Of a stretch of DNA of 60,756 nucleotides, positions 1-7,815 are shown one piece after another (within the stretch, counting starts at the first letter, position 1; each line of letters begins with the position of its first letter). Both the position numbers and the translations under genes were made by a program. This stretch comes from an uncultured Clostridia bacterium (lineage in GTDB: Bacteria > Bacillota > Clostridia > Lachnospirales > CAG-274). The notes beneath the pieces were generated by a model. It ran no database searches, was not told the origin of the DNA, and worked only from the letters and a program-made list of their open reading frames with translations. The DNA is taken from contig CAJTVH010000013.1 of assembly GCA_910579745.1 (NCBI GenBank), positions 1-60,756 on the forward strand. The letters run 5' to 3'.

Positions 1-2
1 AA

Positions 3-74
3 TCCTCGATAGCTCAGCGGTAGAGCATTCGGCTGTTAACCGAAGGGTCGTAGGTTCGAATCCTACTCGGGGAG
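3..74 (+). tRNA. tRNA-Asn (anticodon GTT)
   Basis: Full cloverleaf: a 7-bp acceptor stem (TCCTCGA with TCGGGGA), a D arm, an anticodon stem TTCGG/CCGAA around loop CTGTTAA (anticodon GTT), and a T stem GTAGG/CCTAC around TTCGAAT. The discriminator base is G74. No CCA is encoded after it, so the 3' end must be added by the CCA-adding enzyme. It is the first of four tRNAs in one cluster. Confidence 0.97.
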
Positions 75-76
75 TT

Positions 77-186
77 TAACAGACGGAGCCGCTTTCACCT
101 CTTTAGGTGGTGAGAGTTGTTGTTCAGATAGGCGGAGAGTATAAACTCATGTTTATCTGAATGGCATTGTTGTATGCGGTCTGTTA
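77..186 (+). ncRNA. Foldable segment between tRNA genes (possible structured RNA)
   Basis: The ends pair over 8 bp (TAACAGAC at 77-84 with GTCTGTTA at 179-186). Inside are two more helices: CACCT/AGGTG at 96-109, and TTCAGATA/TATCTGAA at 123-161 capped by a small GAGT/ACTC hairpin. The result is a closed three-way junction of about 110 nucleotides. It is not a tRNA (no T arm), and it lacks the conserved 5S rRNA sequence blocks. It would be transcribed with the tRNAs. Function unknown; it could simply be a structured spacer. Confidence 0.3.
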
Positions 187-227
187 TGGGCGAATTCATA
201 GATGAGTTCACGAATTGTTTTTAACAC

Positions 228-299
228 GGCTCGTTGGTCAAGCGGTTAAGACACGGCCCTTTCACGGCTGTAACAGGGGTTCGATTCCCCTACGAGTCA
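228..299 (+). tRNA. tRNA-Glu (anticodon TTC)
   Basis: Acceptor stem GGCTCGT pairs with ACGAGTC. The anticodon stem CGGCC/GGCTG carries loop CTTTCAC with anticodon TTC, which reads GAA and, by wobble, GAG. The T loop is TTCGATT. Discriminator A299; no encoded CCA. It is nearly the same molecule as the second tRNA-Glu at 401-472, differing mainly in the anticodon and acceptor stem, so the two look like duplicates. Confidence 0.97.
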
Positions 300-315
300 T
301 TTGACTTTTAAATAA

Positions 316-387
316 GGCGCTGTAGCCAAGAGGCTAAGGCATGGGACTGCAACTCCCCGATCCCCGGTTCAAATCCGGGCAGCGCCT
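316..387 (+). tRNA. tRNA-Cys (anticodon GCA)
   Basis: Acceptor stem GGCGCTG pairs with CAGCGCC. Anticodon loop CTGCAAC gives anticodon GCA (cysteine). The first anticodon-stem pair is a T-C mismatch; the other four pair. T stem CCCGG/CCGGG with loop TTCAAAT. Discriminator T387, as expected for tRNA-Cys. No CCA encoded. It lies between the two tRNA-Glu genes. Confidence 0.96.
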
Positions 388-400
388 TTATAGTTAATAA

Positions 401-472
401 GGCCCGTTGGTCAAGCGGTTAAGACGTGGCCCTCTCACGGCTAAAACAGGGGTTCGATTCCCCTACGGGTCA
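401..472 (+). tRNA. tRNA-Glu (anticodon CTC)
   Basis: Acceptor stem GGCCCGT pairs with ACGGGTC. Anticodon loop CTCTCAC gives anticodon CTC, a dedicated reader of GAG. T loop TTCGATT, discriminator A472, no encoded CCA. It is the last tRNA of the cluster, followed by a hairpin at 482-509 and a terminator-like palindrome at 521-592. Confidence 0.96.
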
Positions 473-481
473 TTTATATGG

Positions 482-509
482 CACGCTTACAGTTGTTTCT
501 GTAGGCGTG
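482..509 (+). terminator. Hairpin after the tRNA cluster
   Basis: An 11-bp stem with one G-T pair (CACGCTTACAG with CTGTAGGCGTG) closes a 6-base loop, 10 bases after the last tRNA. No T-run follows directly, so it is more likely a 3'-end processing or stabilising hairpin acting with the palindrome at 521-592 than a terminator on its own. Confidence 0.35.
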
Positions 510-520
510 ATGTGATGAGA

Positions 521-592
521 AAAAATTAAATAATACTAATCTATTTATCAGGTATTTAAAAAGAGATTAGTATTATTTAATTTTTTTTTTAT
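521..592 (+). terminator. Terminator of the tRNA operon (22-bp AT-rich palindrome plus T-run)
   Basis: A run of 22 pairs joins 521-542 to 564-585 around a 21-base loop, followed directly by a long T-run. This is the expected form of an intrinsic terminator for the tRNA transcript, though the stem is almost entirely A-T. It insulates the tRNA operon from the sigma factor gene at 668. Confidence 0.75.
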
Positions 593-667
593 TTTTTTGA
601 CTTTTTTCTCCTTTAAATCGTCTAATATTCAGTAAGGCCTTACAAAAATAAGAAAGGAGAGTAAATA

Positions 668-1135
668 TTGCGTAAACTGTTTGAACAGGAATATATAAAA
701 ATTGAGAAATCCTTATTTTTAATCGCTATAGGTTATCTGCGTAATACGGAAGACGCAAAGGACGCTGTTCAGGAGGCTGTTGTCTGCGCTTATAGGTCCT
801 TTGGAAATCTGAAACACAAGGAATATTTTAAGACATGGATTACAAGGATTGTAATAAATAAATGCAAGGATTTTTTAAAAAAAAGAAAATACACAACAGA
901 ACTTAATGACAATTTAAATTCTTTTTATGATATGCCCGCAGAGGATTTTGAGATAATGGAGGCTATATGCGGGCTTGACAGTAAAACGGCCCTTTATATA
1001 ACGCTGAGGTTTTATAACGACATGACCTATGAGGAAATGTCAAAGGTTGTAAAGCTTCCCGTATCGACCGTAAAATACAAAACAGCCGGCGCTCTTAAAA
1101 AATTGAGAAAAATTATGGAGGGAGACGAAGTCTGA
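668..1135 (+). CDS. ECF (extracytoplasmic function) sigma-70 family factor
   Basis: A 155-residue alternative sigma factor. Region 2 (about residues 5-70) has the usual ECF core of a helical segment with E-D-A-x-D-A-V-Q-E-A, followed by the region that reads the -10 element. Region 4 (about 100-150) has the helix-turn-helix with M-T-Y-E-E-M-S and V-S-T-V-K-Y-K. There is no region 1 or 3, as expected for ECF factors. The start is TTG with GGAG 8-9 bases upstream. The stop overlaps the next ATG by one base (TGATG), so the two genes are translationally coupled. The neighbour encodes a single-pass membrane protein, suggesting an anti-sigma partner. Regulon and signal cannot be read from the sequence. 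Confidence 0.9.
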   Translation: MRKLFEQEYIKIEKSLFLIAIGYLRNTEDAKDAVQEAVVCAYRSFGNLKHKEYFKTWITRIVINKCKDFLKKRKYTTELNDNLNSFYDMPAEDFEIMEAICGLDSKTALYITLRFYNDMTYEEMSKVVKLPVSTVKYKTAGALKKLRKIMEGDEV

Positions 1136-2031
1136 TGAACTTAAATGAATTTGAGGAAAAAATCAAAGCCCATGGACAAAACGTGAGAAAATATATCGCT
1201 CCCCCCTTTGATATTGAAAGAGAGGAATTGAATAATATGAGAAAATCAAAAAAAATAATAACTTCTTTTTTACTTTCGGCGGCGCTTATCTGCGCTCTCG
1301 CTGTAACTGTTTTCGCGGCGTATAACTATTTGACGGCAAAACAGACGGCGGAGGAGTTAGATTACCACATTCTCGCTGAAAGTTTTAATAACGACGCTCC
1401 ATCTGAGATTATAACGGACGGAAAATATAAGGCGGCTCTTTTAGGGCTAACTTTCGGAAAAAATATAAGTGAGTTTGAGGATGTAATTCCTGACAGAACA
1501 TACGCCGCCATAGCTATTGAGAAAACAGACGGAAGCGATATGACGTATGACGATGAGATACTTGTGACTCCTCTTATAGAGGGACTCAAACCATGGCAAT
1601 ATAATATTTATACAATGGACGGCGGAAGACAGTCAAAGATTATTGACGGTGTTCTTTACACTATTGTCGAGTTTGACAGTGTTGAGTATTTCGCCGACAG
1701 GCATATTTATCTTGCCGTGCTTGACCAGACATTTTATACAACAGAAGCCTATAATTATGATGAGAAAACGGGTGTTATTTCCGTAAACGAAGGTTATAAC
1801 GGCACAAATATACTTTTTGAGTTAAAAGTCGATAAATCAAAGGCTAATCCTAATAAAGCGGCGGAATATTTAGATAAAATTGATAAAAAAATAAACGGAG
1901 ACGACGTATCGGACGATTTAGACGAGGAATTGGGAGAAAGCGGCGCCGTCGGTGAAAACTATTATGAGGAGATCAAACACATTGAGATTTCAACAGATGA
2001 GAACAGCAATTTTGTGATAAGAGAAAGGTGA
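1135..2031 (+). CDS. Putative membrane-anchored anti-sigma factor
   Basis: 298 residues with a short charged cytoplasmic N-terminus (1-40), one transmembrane helix (about 41-63) and a long acidic extracytoplasmic part. It follows the ECF sigma gene with a TGATG overlap. In Clostridia this layout typically encodes a DUF4179-like or related anti-sigma factor that holds the sigma factor at the membrane. I see no zinc-binding anti-sigma motif (H-x3-C-x2-C) in the N-terminus, so it is not a ZAS-type protein. The acidic C-terminal region (about 248-270, many D and E) could be a sensor or a linker. The assignment rests on architecture and position, not on a recognised catalytic motif. Confidence 0.65.
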   Translation: MNLNEFEEKIKAHGQNVRKYIAPPFDIEREELNNMRKSKKIITSFLLSAALICALAVTVFAAYNYLTAKQTAEELDYHILAESFNNDAPSEIITDGKYKAALLGLTFGKNISEFEDVIPDRTYAAIAIEKTDGSDMTYDDEILVTPLIEGLKPWQYNIYTMDGGRQSKIIDGVLYTIVEFDSVEYFADRHIYLAVLDQTFYTTEAYNYDEKTGVISVNEGYNGTNILFELKVDKSKANPNKAAEYLDKIDKKINGDDVSDDLDEELGESGAVGENYYEEIKHIEISTDENSNFVIRER

Positions 2032-2055
2032 TAAATCTAAGACGTATATATACTG

Positions 2056-2090
2056 GGGGTGTGAAAACTTTATTTTTTCATGCCCCTCTT
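2056..2090 (+). terminator. Terminator after the first ECF cassette
   Basis: GGGG at 2056-2059 and the following TGTGAAAA pair with TTTTCATG and CCCC at 2083-2086 (about 12 bp, including G-T pairs). A short T-rich stretch follows. It sits 25 bases after the anti-sigma stop codon. Confidence 0.5.
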
Positions 2091-2378
2091 TCGCTAAAGT
2101 GAGATTTGGGGGGATTAAACAAGCGAAAAATTAATTTCCTTACAGTAAGTATCTATGGGACAGGTATATTTTTTATTATAAACAAGTCTAATAATTGATT
2201 TTTAAAAATTTTTTATAAAATTTGTGAACCTTTTAAAAGGATATATGCTCTTATATATGTAAACACTTAATAAAACAGTTGTTGAGACTGAGGCGGCTCA
2301 AAAAATGAAACGGCCGTAGTGTTTACTGTAAAAGGCGCTTTTTACAGGTTCTATATTTACAGCGATTCTGATAAAATT

Positions 2379-2534
2379 AAAAAAATATTTTATTTAAATA
2401 GTCAGCGTTTTCAGATACGCCTTAGTGAAAGCTGGCCCAGGCCGTCCTTATGTTTTTGAGGAGTTTATTCAGCGAAAGGCGTTTTGCCATTTTAAACGCC
2501 GAAAGCCTAAAGAAATATTGAATAAAATGTTTTT
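2379..2534. repeat. Decayed inverted-repeat element in the gap between the two ECF cassettes
   Basis: The left end (about 2379-2398) and right end (about 2515-2534) are inverted copies of an AAAATATTTTATT-like sequence that also bounds the element at 30987-31165. The interior holds smaller hairpins (GGCGTTT/AAACGCC). A TTTTCAGATACGCC stretch at about 2409-2422 resembles the end of the family A miniature repeat. No reading frame or transposase is visible. Apart from this and the terminator I see nothing else in the 2032-2595 gap. Confidence 0.35.
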
Positions 2535-2595
2535 ATATATTTTATCCATTCTGAAATTGCTGTAAGAGTCGTATTTTTACAAACGGGGGGTTATT

Positions 2596-3180
2596 ATGCG
2601 TGAGGCTGAAGTTATTATAAAAATGCAAAAAGGCGACTATTCCGCTTTTGACGAGATTTTCTATCTATATAAAGATAAGGCTGTAAGAACGGCCTATCTT
2701 ATTACGGGAAACAAATTCACAAGCGAGGATGTTGTTCAAGAGGCTTTTATTTTATGCTGTTCTAAAATAAAAACATTAAAAAATCCCGAATTGTTTAAAC
2801 CATGGTTTTTTAAAATTGTGACGAGGCTTTCATGGAAACACTCAAACTCCAGTAAAAGAGTAACCCCCGTTGAAAATATTTTTGACAAGGCGGAGGAAAA
2901 TTCCAAAAACCTTGGAGAAAGTTCTTTTAAAGCTTTTGAGGAAGAAGAATATGAGGAGCTTTACCGCTGTATTGATATGCTTGATAAAAAGTCAAGGATA
3001 ACGGTTATACTTTTTTATTTTAATGAGTTTTCCATAAAGGAAATATCGGAGATTATGGGTTGTTTTCAAGGTACGGTAAAGTCGAGGCTCTTTAATTCCA
3101 GAAAAAAGCTTAAACGATTTTTAAATGATTTTTCAAAGGAGTGTGAGAACGATGAAATCCTCAAATATGTCAGACCGTGA
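2596..3180 (+). CDS. ECF sigma-70 family factor (second cassette)
   Basis: 194 residues. Region 2 (about 8-75) reads S-A-F-D-E-I-F with F-T-S-E-D-V-V-Q-E-A, the hallmark of ECF region 2.1-2.2. Region 4 (about 130-185) has I-K-E-I-S-E-I-M and G-T-V-K-S-R-L-F, the helix-turn-helix that contacts -35 DNA. A lysine- and glutamate-rich linker joins them. ATG start preceded by a G-rich ribosome site (GGGGGG). The last 29 bases overlap the following gene, implying coupling. It is clearly divergent from the factor at 668 (different length, linker and region 4), so the cassettes are not a recent tandem duplication. Confidence 0.9.
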   Translation: MREAEVIIKMQKGDYSAFDEIFYLYKDKAVRTAYLITGNKFTSEDVVQEAFILCCSKIKTLKNPELFKPWFFKIVTRLSWKHSNSSKRVTPVENIFDKAEENSKNLGESSFKAFEEEEYEELYRCIDMLDKKSRITVILFYFNEFSIKEISEIMGCFQGTVKSRLFNSRKKLKRFLNDFSKECENDEILKYVRP

Positions 3181-4162
3181 TTTTGACAGGAAGCTTAAAA
3201 GGACTTTTGATTATGTTACGGAAGATATAAAAGCTTCCGACGATATGCTTAATTGTATTAAATCTAAATTAAACGGAGGGAAAACTATGAAATTTAAAAT
3301 TAAAAAATCTTATATTTTAGCGGCCGCTGTTATTTTAAGTCTTACAGCAGCCACGGGAATTATCGCCTCGACAGGAGTCGCGAGCTGGTCGGGAGGAAGC
3401 TCTCATCTTACAAGAAAAACTGATTTTCCCGACAAGGAAACAATTAAAAAAGAGTTTGACTATAACTTTAAATATGTAAAAGAATTTGATAACGGTTTTA
3501 AATTTGACTTTTATAACTTTTCAAATGATAAGGGAATGGACGAGGCCGGAAACGTTATTATTGAGAGCAAAAACGCTCACTTTGACTATATAAAGAACAA
3601 AGGCACGGATTCGGAGCATAAAATTTTCTTTTCAGCCGACAAAATGTCAAGGGATATGTATTCTGACGACAGATATGACAAAGCTGTTAATTATAAAAAT
3701 GTTGACATTCACTATTCCGACTATACTTATAAGGCATTTCCGCCCGATATAGAGGAAAAAGAGGTAAGTGCCGAGGATAAGGCGAAAGCGGAGGCTCTTA
3801 TGGCGGAGGTAAGAAAGGAATATCCGAACGCCGACGACATAACCAAAGTATACCCTTATTTATCTGACGAGGAAATAGAGATTTATAAAAAGGGCAAGCT
3901 TATGTGCGCTTACGGAAGCAGGGAGATTGAGACACAAATTAATCAAAGCGTTGTTTGGTATGAAAACGGGGCGGCGTACTGTTTATTATCAATGGACAGC
4001 GAATGGATTGAGCCAGACGAGTTTATAGATATGGCGAAACAGGTAATTGACTCGGAGGATATAGCCAATGTCAAGGGCGGCGGGGAAACCGCTGAGGAAA
4101 ACACATTTTCGGTTATTGAGAAAGAAAACGGCGAGGTAGGAGTCGCCATAGCTGAGAAATAA
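3152..4162 (+). CDS. Putative membrane-anchored anti-sigma factor (second cassette)
   Basis: 336 residues from the ATG at 3152, chosen because AAAGGAG lies 10 bases before it. The upstream in-frame ATG at 3125 has no ribosome site and would overlap the sigma gene more. The N-terminal cytoplasmic part (1-53) is charged and probably binds the sigma factor. One transmembrane helix follows (about 54-74), then an extracytoplasmic region of about 260 residues rich in D, E, K and Y with no recognised catalytic motif. The layout matches the first cassette (sigma, then single-pass protein, overlapping), but the exported regions share no obvious sequence. Probably senses an envelope signal; function inferred from context. 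Confidence 0.6.
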   Translation: MKSSNMSDRDFDRKLKRTFDYVTEDIKASDDMLNCIKSKLNGGKTMKFKIKKSYILAAAVILSLTAATGIIASTGVASWSGGSSHLTRKTDFPDKETIKKEFDYNFKYVKEFDNGFKFDFYNFSNDKGMDEAGNVIIESKNAHFDYIKNKGTDSEHKIFFSADKMSRDMYSDDRYDKAVNYKNVDIHYSDYTYKAFPPDIEEKEVSAEDKAKAEALMAEVRKEYPNADDITKVYPYLSDEEIEIYKKGKLMCAYGSREIETQINQSVVWYENGAAYCLLSMDSEWIEPDEFIDMAKQVIDSEDIANVKGGGETAEENTFSVIEKENGEVGVAIAEK

Positions 4163-4306
4163 AAAATATTTTATGAGATAAAACTAAAAATTTCGCCGAT
4201 TGATGTAGTGCAAATAGGCTGTGTCAAAGTTTGTTCGCGTTTTTACTTCATAAAAAGACTCTAAACCCACGAAGTTTTAAAATGTTATAGGTTTAGAGAT
4301 GACATA

Positions 4307-4357
4307 AAGCCGTGGAAAATAAAATTATATTAAAAAATAATTTATTTTCCACGGCTT
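4307..4357. terminator. Bidirectional terminator between converging genes
   Basis: A 17-bp stem (AAGCCGTGGAAAATAAA with its complement ending CCACGGCTT) with a 17-base loop. It is flanked by A-rich and T-rich sequence on the two sides, so it can end transcription of both the anti-sigma gene and the converging response regulator. Confidence 0.75.
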
Positions 4358-4363
4358 CTTTGA

Positions 4364-5404
4364 TTATTCTTCAGGGTTTTTAAGTTTTTTCACAAACAAA
4401 GAAGTAAGATGGGTGTCAAGGTATGTACGTCCTTTTGAGACAAATTCCATAAGAATTTCGTCTAGGCTCTTGTTCTCATTTGAGAGGTCTTTTGAAATCT
4501 CATAATAAAGGCTCGCTATATGTATAATTCTCGCGCCTAGGGGAATTTCCTCACCCTCAAGCAGGAAAGGTCCTTTTCCGTCGTATGTCTCATATTGATA
4601 TTTTATATTTTCAGTAAGCTCCTCGGAAGAGCTGATTTTTTCCAAAATTGTCTCGGCGACAGCTGCCTGCTGAAAGCAAATCTGGATATATTTTTTGTCG
4701 TATTTTTCGCAATTTTCTAGTTTTGCTATTGTTTCGTCGCTCATTCCAAGTTTCCCTATATCGAAAAGAAGAGCCGACTGTATAAGATTTTTCAAGGTGT
4801 TTTGCTCAAGGTTCAGTTCTTTTCCGATAATCTGGCAGTAATCAGCTATTTTCACAGAGCGTCCAATATCATTAGAGCTTCGCATATCGCAGACCGACGA
4901 CACAGTGTTTATAAGCTCGTTATATTTAGCGTCGCTCTCATTATAAAGCTTCTCATATTTATAATACAGCGTTTCATAATTTTTGCTTAACTGAGCTGTC
5001 ATTTTATCCTGCTCATAGGCTTTTATCGCCTCAAGCAGTGTAAGCATCAAATCCTTATTATCCCACGGCTTTAAAATATAACGGTATATTCCCGCCTTAT
5101 TTATAGCGTTTATTATACCGTCTATCGCCGAGTACCCCGTAAGCATTATTCTCTTTATTTTAGGGTTTCTCTCTTTTACAAGGGCGAGAAGTTCGTCCCC
5201 TTTTGTGACGGGCATAATATAATCGCTTATAAACACGGAAACGTCTTCTCCCGCTTTTAAATACAAATCAAGTATTTTAAGAGCGTCGGCGGCGTTTGTC
5301 GCTTTCTCGATATTATAATTTTTCCCGAACCATTCCTTTAGCTGAGCGTACAGCATATTAAGGAGTAATTTCTCATCATCAACGCATATTATTGTGGAAC
5401 GCAT
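4364..5404 (-). CDS. Response regulator with degenerate HD-GYP-like output domain
   Basis: 346 residues from the ATG at 5404, which has AAAGGAGG at ideal spacing; 21 more residues are possible upstream but have no ribosome site. The N-terminal receiver domain (1-120) is complete: acidic pair D9/D10, phospho-acceptor D61 in I-S-D-Y-I-M-P, T89 and K112. A coiled stretch (about 130-170) links to an HD-GYP-like domain. The family motif H-D-I-G-K is F-D-I-G-K here, and the H-H-E plus G-Y-P block is reduced to Y-E-T-Y-D-G-K-G-P. The metal-binding histidines of a cyclic-di-GMP phosphodiesterase are therefore missing. The output is more likely protein binding than catalysis. No histidine kinase is adjacent. 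Confidence 0.85.
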   Translation of the reverse strand: MRSTIICVDDEKLLLNMLYAQLKEWFGKNYNIEKATNAADALKILDLYLKAGEDVSVFISDYIMPVTKGDELLALVKERNPKIKRIMLTGYSAIDGIINAINKAGIYRYILKPWDNKDLMLTLLEAIKAYEQDKMTAQLSKNYETLYYKYEKLYNESDAKYNELINTVSSVCDMRSSNDIGRSVKIADYCQIIGKELNLEQNTLKNLIQSALLFDIGKLGMSDETIAKLENCEKYDKKYIQICFQQAAVAETILEKISSSEELTENIKYQYETYDGKGPFLLEGEEIPLGARIIHIASLYYEISKDLSNENKSLDEILMEFVSKGRTYLDTHLTSLFVKKLKNPEE

Positions 5405-5830
5405 TTTCTTCCCCTCCTTTGAGAATATAAGGAAACGCCGATTTAACGGTATTAAATTATTTCTCAAACTAAAGACGGCGGTTTTCGGTGTCTTTTTGAG
5501 AAAAATGAGTCTAACGCTTTTTCTTTTTTGAGAAATGATTTTTAAATTAATCAGTGTCTCCGTAGATTAATTTAGGGAGTTTAAGTATTTTCATGGAAGT
5601 TATAATAGCTTTTCAAAAATGAAAACGCCGTTTTACACTTTTAATATACAAACGATTACGGAAAAATCCAGGAAAGAAAAAACTATTTTACTCAATATTT
5701 ATATTTTTCCTTGCCGGAACCGCCGTAATGCTAAAACCGCCCCTAAATTTAACTCGTTAATAATAATACAATTATATCATATGCTTTTTTTATTTACAAT
5801 ATTATTTGGAAAAATTCGGGGAAAAATCTG
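5405..5830. other. Intergenic region, AT-rich, no gene
   Basis: Divergent gap between the response regulator and purK. It holds several scattered TTTTTGAGAAA-like direct repeats (about 5450-5540) and an isolated AACTATTTTACTCAATATTT stretch (about 5681-5700) resembling the end of the repeat at 30987. The one small open frame (5619-5834) lacks a ribosome site and has AT-driven composition, so I do not call it. Confidence 0.4.
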
Positions 5831-5859
5831 TTGAAAAAGCTTTTGAGATATGATAGTAT
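5831..5859 (+). promoter_or_regulatory. Sigma-A promoter for purK
   Basis: TTGAAA at 5831-5836, 17 bases, TAGTAT at 5854-5859, about 110 bases before the purK start. I see no purine-riboswitch-like core in the leader. Confidence 0.55.
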
Positions 5860-5967
5860 ATTATATTGAGGAAAAATTCAGTGAGATTATATGTAATTTG
5901 ATTAATTTTTAAGTTTAATGACTATAATTTTATAAATCGCGGAAGTTAAAAAACGGGGTGTGTTTAT

Positions 5968-7122
5968 ATGAATGATTTATCCGCTAAAATAGGCATCATA
6001 GGCGGGGGACAGCTTGGCAAAATGATGATTTTGGAGGCTAAGAAAATGGGATTTTACGTTACGGTTTTAGACCCGACAAAAGAGTGCCCATGCCATAGTA
6101 TATGCGACGAACATATTATCGCAGATTTTAATGACAGGGAGGCGATTCGTCTGCTCGCGTCGAAGTCGGACGTTATAACATACGAGTTTGAGCATATTGA
6201 TTATAAAGAGCTTACTCTTCTTGAGAATGAGGGGAAAAAGGTTTATCCGACAGCGGGCAGCCTTAAAATTATTCAAAACAAACTTACGCAGAAAATGACC
6301 CTTAGAGAGGGCGGTATTCCCGCGGGGGATTTTATTCAGACGGAATCGGTAGAGGACATATACAAAGCGGGAGAGGATTTTGGATATCCTCTTATTTTAA
6401 AAACTCGCACGGGAGGATATGACGGAAAGGGAAACGCTTTAATTAAGGATAAAAAAGATGTTTACGACGCTTTTATCTCCTTAGGCGGAGGGAAAATCCA
6501 GCTTATGGCGGAAAAATTCGTTAATTTTACTATGGAGATTTCCGTTCTCGCGTGCAGAGGTGTTTCAGGAGAGACAAAGGTATATCCTGTAGGGGATAAC
6601 AGGCATATTGACAACATTCTTCATAAAACGGTTGTTCCAGCTGATATTTCGGAGGAGACAACAAAAAAAGCGATGGAGCTCGCTGAGAAAGTTATGAATG
6701 TTTTTGACGGTGTAGGTATGTTCTGCGTTGAGATGTTTGTAACCGACAAAAATGAGGTTTTAGTAAACGAGGTCGCCCCAAGGCCTCATAACTCAGGGCA
6801 TTATTCTATTGAGGGATGCGCCGTAAGCCAGTTTGAAAACCATATAAGGGCTATAACGAATTTACCTCTCGGAAGCACTGAACTTCTTCGGCCGACGGTT
6901 ATGGTAAATCTTTTGGGCGAGGAGGGAAAATCCGGAAAGGCCATTATCGAGGGGGCTTTTGACGCTCTTAAAATCGATGGGGTTAAACTTCATATTTACG
7001 GCAAAAAGAATACTTCTCCCAAAAGGAAAATGGGCCACATAACAGTTACGGCGGAGAGCGTAAGCACAGCTTTAAAACACGCCGAAGAGGCTTTCTCAAA
7101 AATTAAAATAACAGCGGAATAG
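5968..7122 (+). CDS. purK: N5-carboxyaminoimidazole ribonucleotide synthase, PurK
   Basis: 384 residues, normal length for PurK. It uses ATP and bicarbonate to convert aminoimidazole ribonucleotide to N5-CAIR in purine synthesis. The N-terminal fold starts with I-G-I-I-G-G-G-Q-L-G-K-M, the glycine-rich PurK signature. The ATP-grasp region (about 100-290) has L-K-T-R-T-G-G-Y-D-G-K-G-N as ATP loop and N-E-V-A-P-R-P-H-N-S-G-H, the metal and nucleotide site of the family. The mutase PurE, often encoded next to it, is not in the window; pth follows 28 bases downstream instead. Good GGGGTG ribosome site. Highly confident. Confidence 0.96.
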   Translation: MNDLSAKIGIIGGGQLGKMMILEAKKMGFYVTVLDPTKECPCHSICDEHIIADFNDREAIRLLASKSDVITYEFEHIDYKELTLLENEGKKVYPTAGSLKIIQNKLTQKMTLREGGIPAGDFIQTESVEDIYKAGEDFGYPLILKTRTGGYDGKGNALIKDKKDVYDAFISLGGGKIQLMAEKFVNFTMEISVLACRGVSGETKVYPVGDNRHIDNILHKTVVPADISEETTKKAMELAEKVMNVFDGVGMFCVEMFVTDKNEVLVNEVAPRPHNSGHYSIEGCAVSQFENHIRAITNLPLGSTELLRPTVMVNLLGEEGKSGKAIIEGAFDALKIDGVKLHIYGKKNTSPKRKMGHITVTAESVSTALKHAEEAFSKIKITAE

Positions 7123-7150
7123 ACGCCGTTTTCTAAGAGGAGAGATTTTA

Positions 7151-7726
7151 ATGTATATAATAGCGGGGCTTGGAAATCCCGGAAATGAGTATAAATGGAC
7201 GAGACACAACGTAGGCTTTGAGGTAATATCAAAGCTTGCTTTTGATTATAATATAGATATGGGTAAATCCAAATACAAGGCAATAATAGGCGACGGAAGA
7301 ATAAACGGGAAGAAAGTTCTTCTCGTAAAGCCTTTGACTTATATGAATTTAAGCGGAGAGAGTATCTCTCAAATTATGAGTTTTTATAAAGAGGAAACTC
7401 AAAATTTAATTGTCGTATGCGACGATATAAATTTACCTGTGGGAAACATAAGAATAAGAAAAAAAGGAAGCGACGGAGGGCAAAAGGGACTCAGAAGTAT
7501 TATTGAGGCTTTAAGCTCAGAGGATTTTCCCAGGGTTAGGGTAGGAGTCGGAAGCAAGCCTGAGGGCTGGGACCTTAAGAACTTTGTGTTAAGCAGGTTT
7601 ACCGAGGAGGAGAATGACGGCATAATAAAAGGCATTACGGACGCGGGGGCTTCGGTTGTTTCCATTGTAGAGGGTAAAACGCTTGACGCTATGAATATGT
7701 ATAATAAAAAGAACAGGCCTGTTTAA
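7151..7726 (+). CDS. pth: Peptidyl-tRNA hydrolase
   Basis: 191 residues, standard bacterial Pth length. It releases peptides from peptidyl-tRNA that has dropped off the ribosome. The conserved N-terminus L-G-N-P-G-x-E-Y-x-x-T-R-H-N-V-G-F carries the catalytic histidine. D-D-I-N-L-P-x-G and G-S-D-G-G-Q-K-G-L-R-S-I complete the active site and substrate-binding loop. GAGGAGA ribosome site before the ATG. It lies 28 bases after purK and is followed by mfd; a pth-mfd order is a common Firmicutes arrangement. Confidence 0.97.
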   Translation: MYIIAGLGNPGNEYKWTRHNVGFEVISKLAFDYNIDMGKSKYKAIIGDGRINGKKVLLVKPLTYMNLSGESISQIMSFYKEETQNLIVVCDDINLPVGNIRIRKKGSDGGQKGLRSIIEALSSEDFPRVRVGVGSKPEGWDLKNFVLSRFTEEENDGIIKGITDAGASVVSIVEGKTLDAMNMYNKKNRPV

Positions 7727-7815
7727 TAACTCACAGTGAATTTTTGGACAAAAATATGAATGGTTTTTGAGTTTATAGGCATTTCTTTAACGGCTGTCTT
7801 TATAATAAACCTGTT

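Noticed and set aside
77..186. Possible 5S rRNA between tRNA genes
   Set aside because: The conserved 5S blocks, such as CCGAAC near position 40, are absent.
668..2031. The two ECF cassettes as a recent tandem duplication
   Set aside because: Sigma factors and membrane proteins differ too much in length and sequence.
5619..5834. 71-codon frame upstream of purK
   Set aside because: No ribosome site; runs into the purK promoter; translation is AT-driven (many I, F, K, N).
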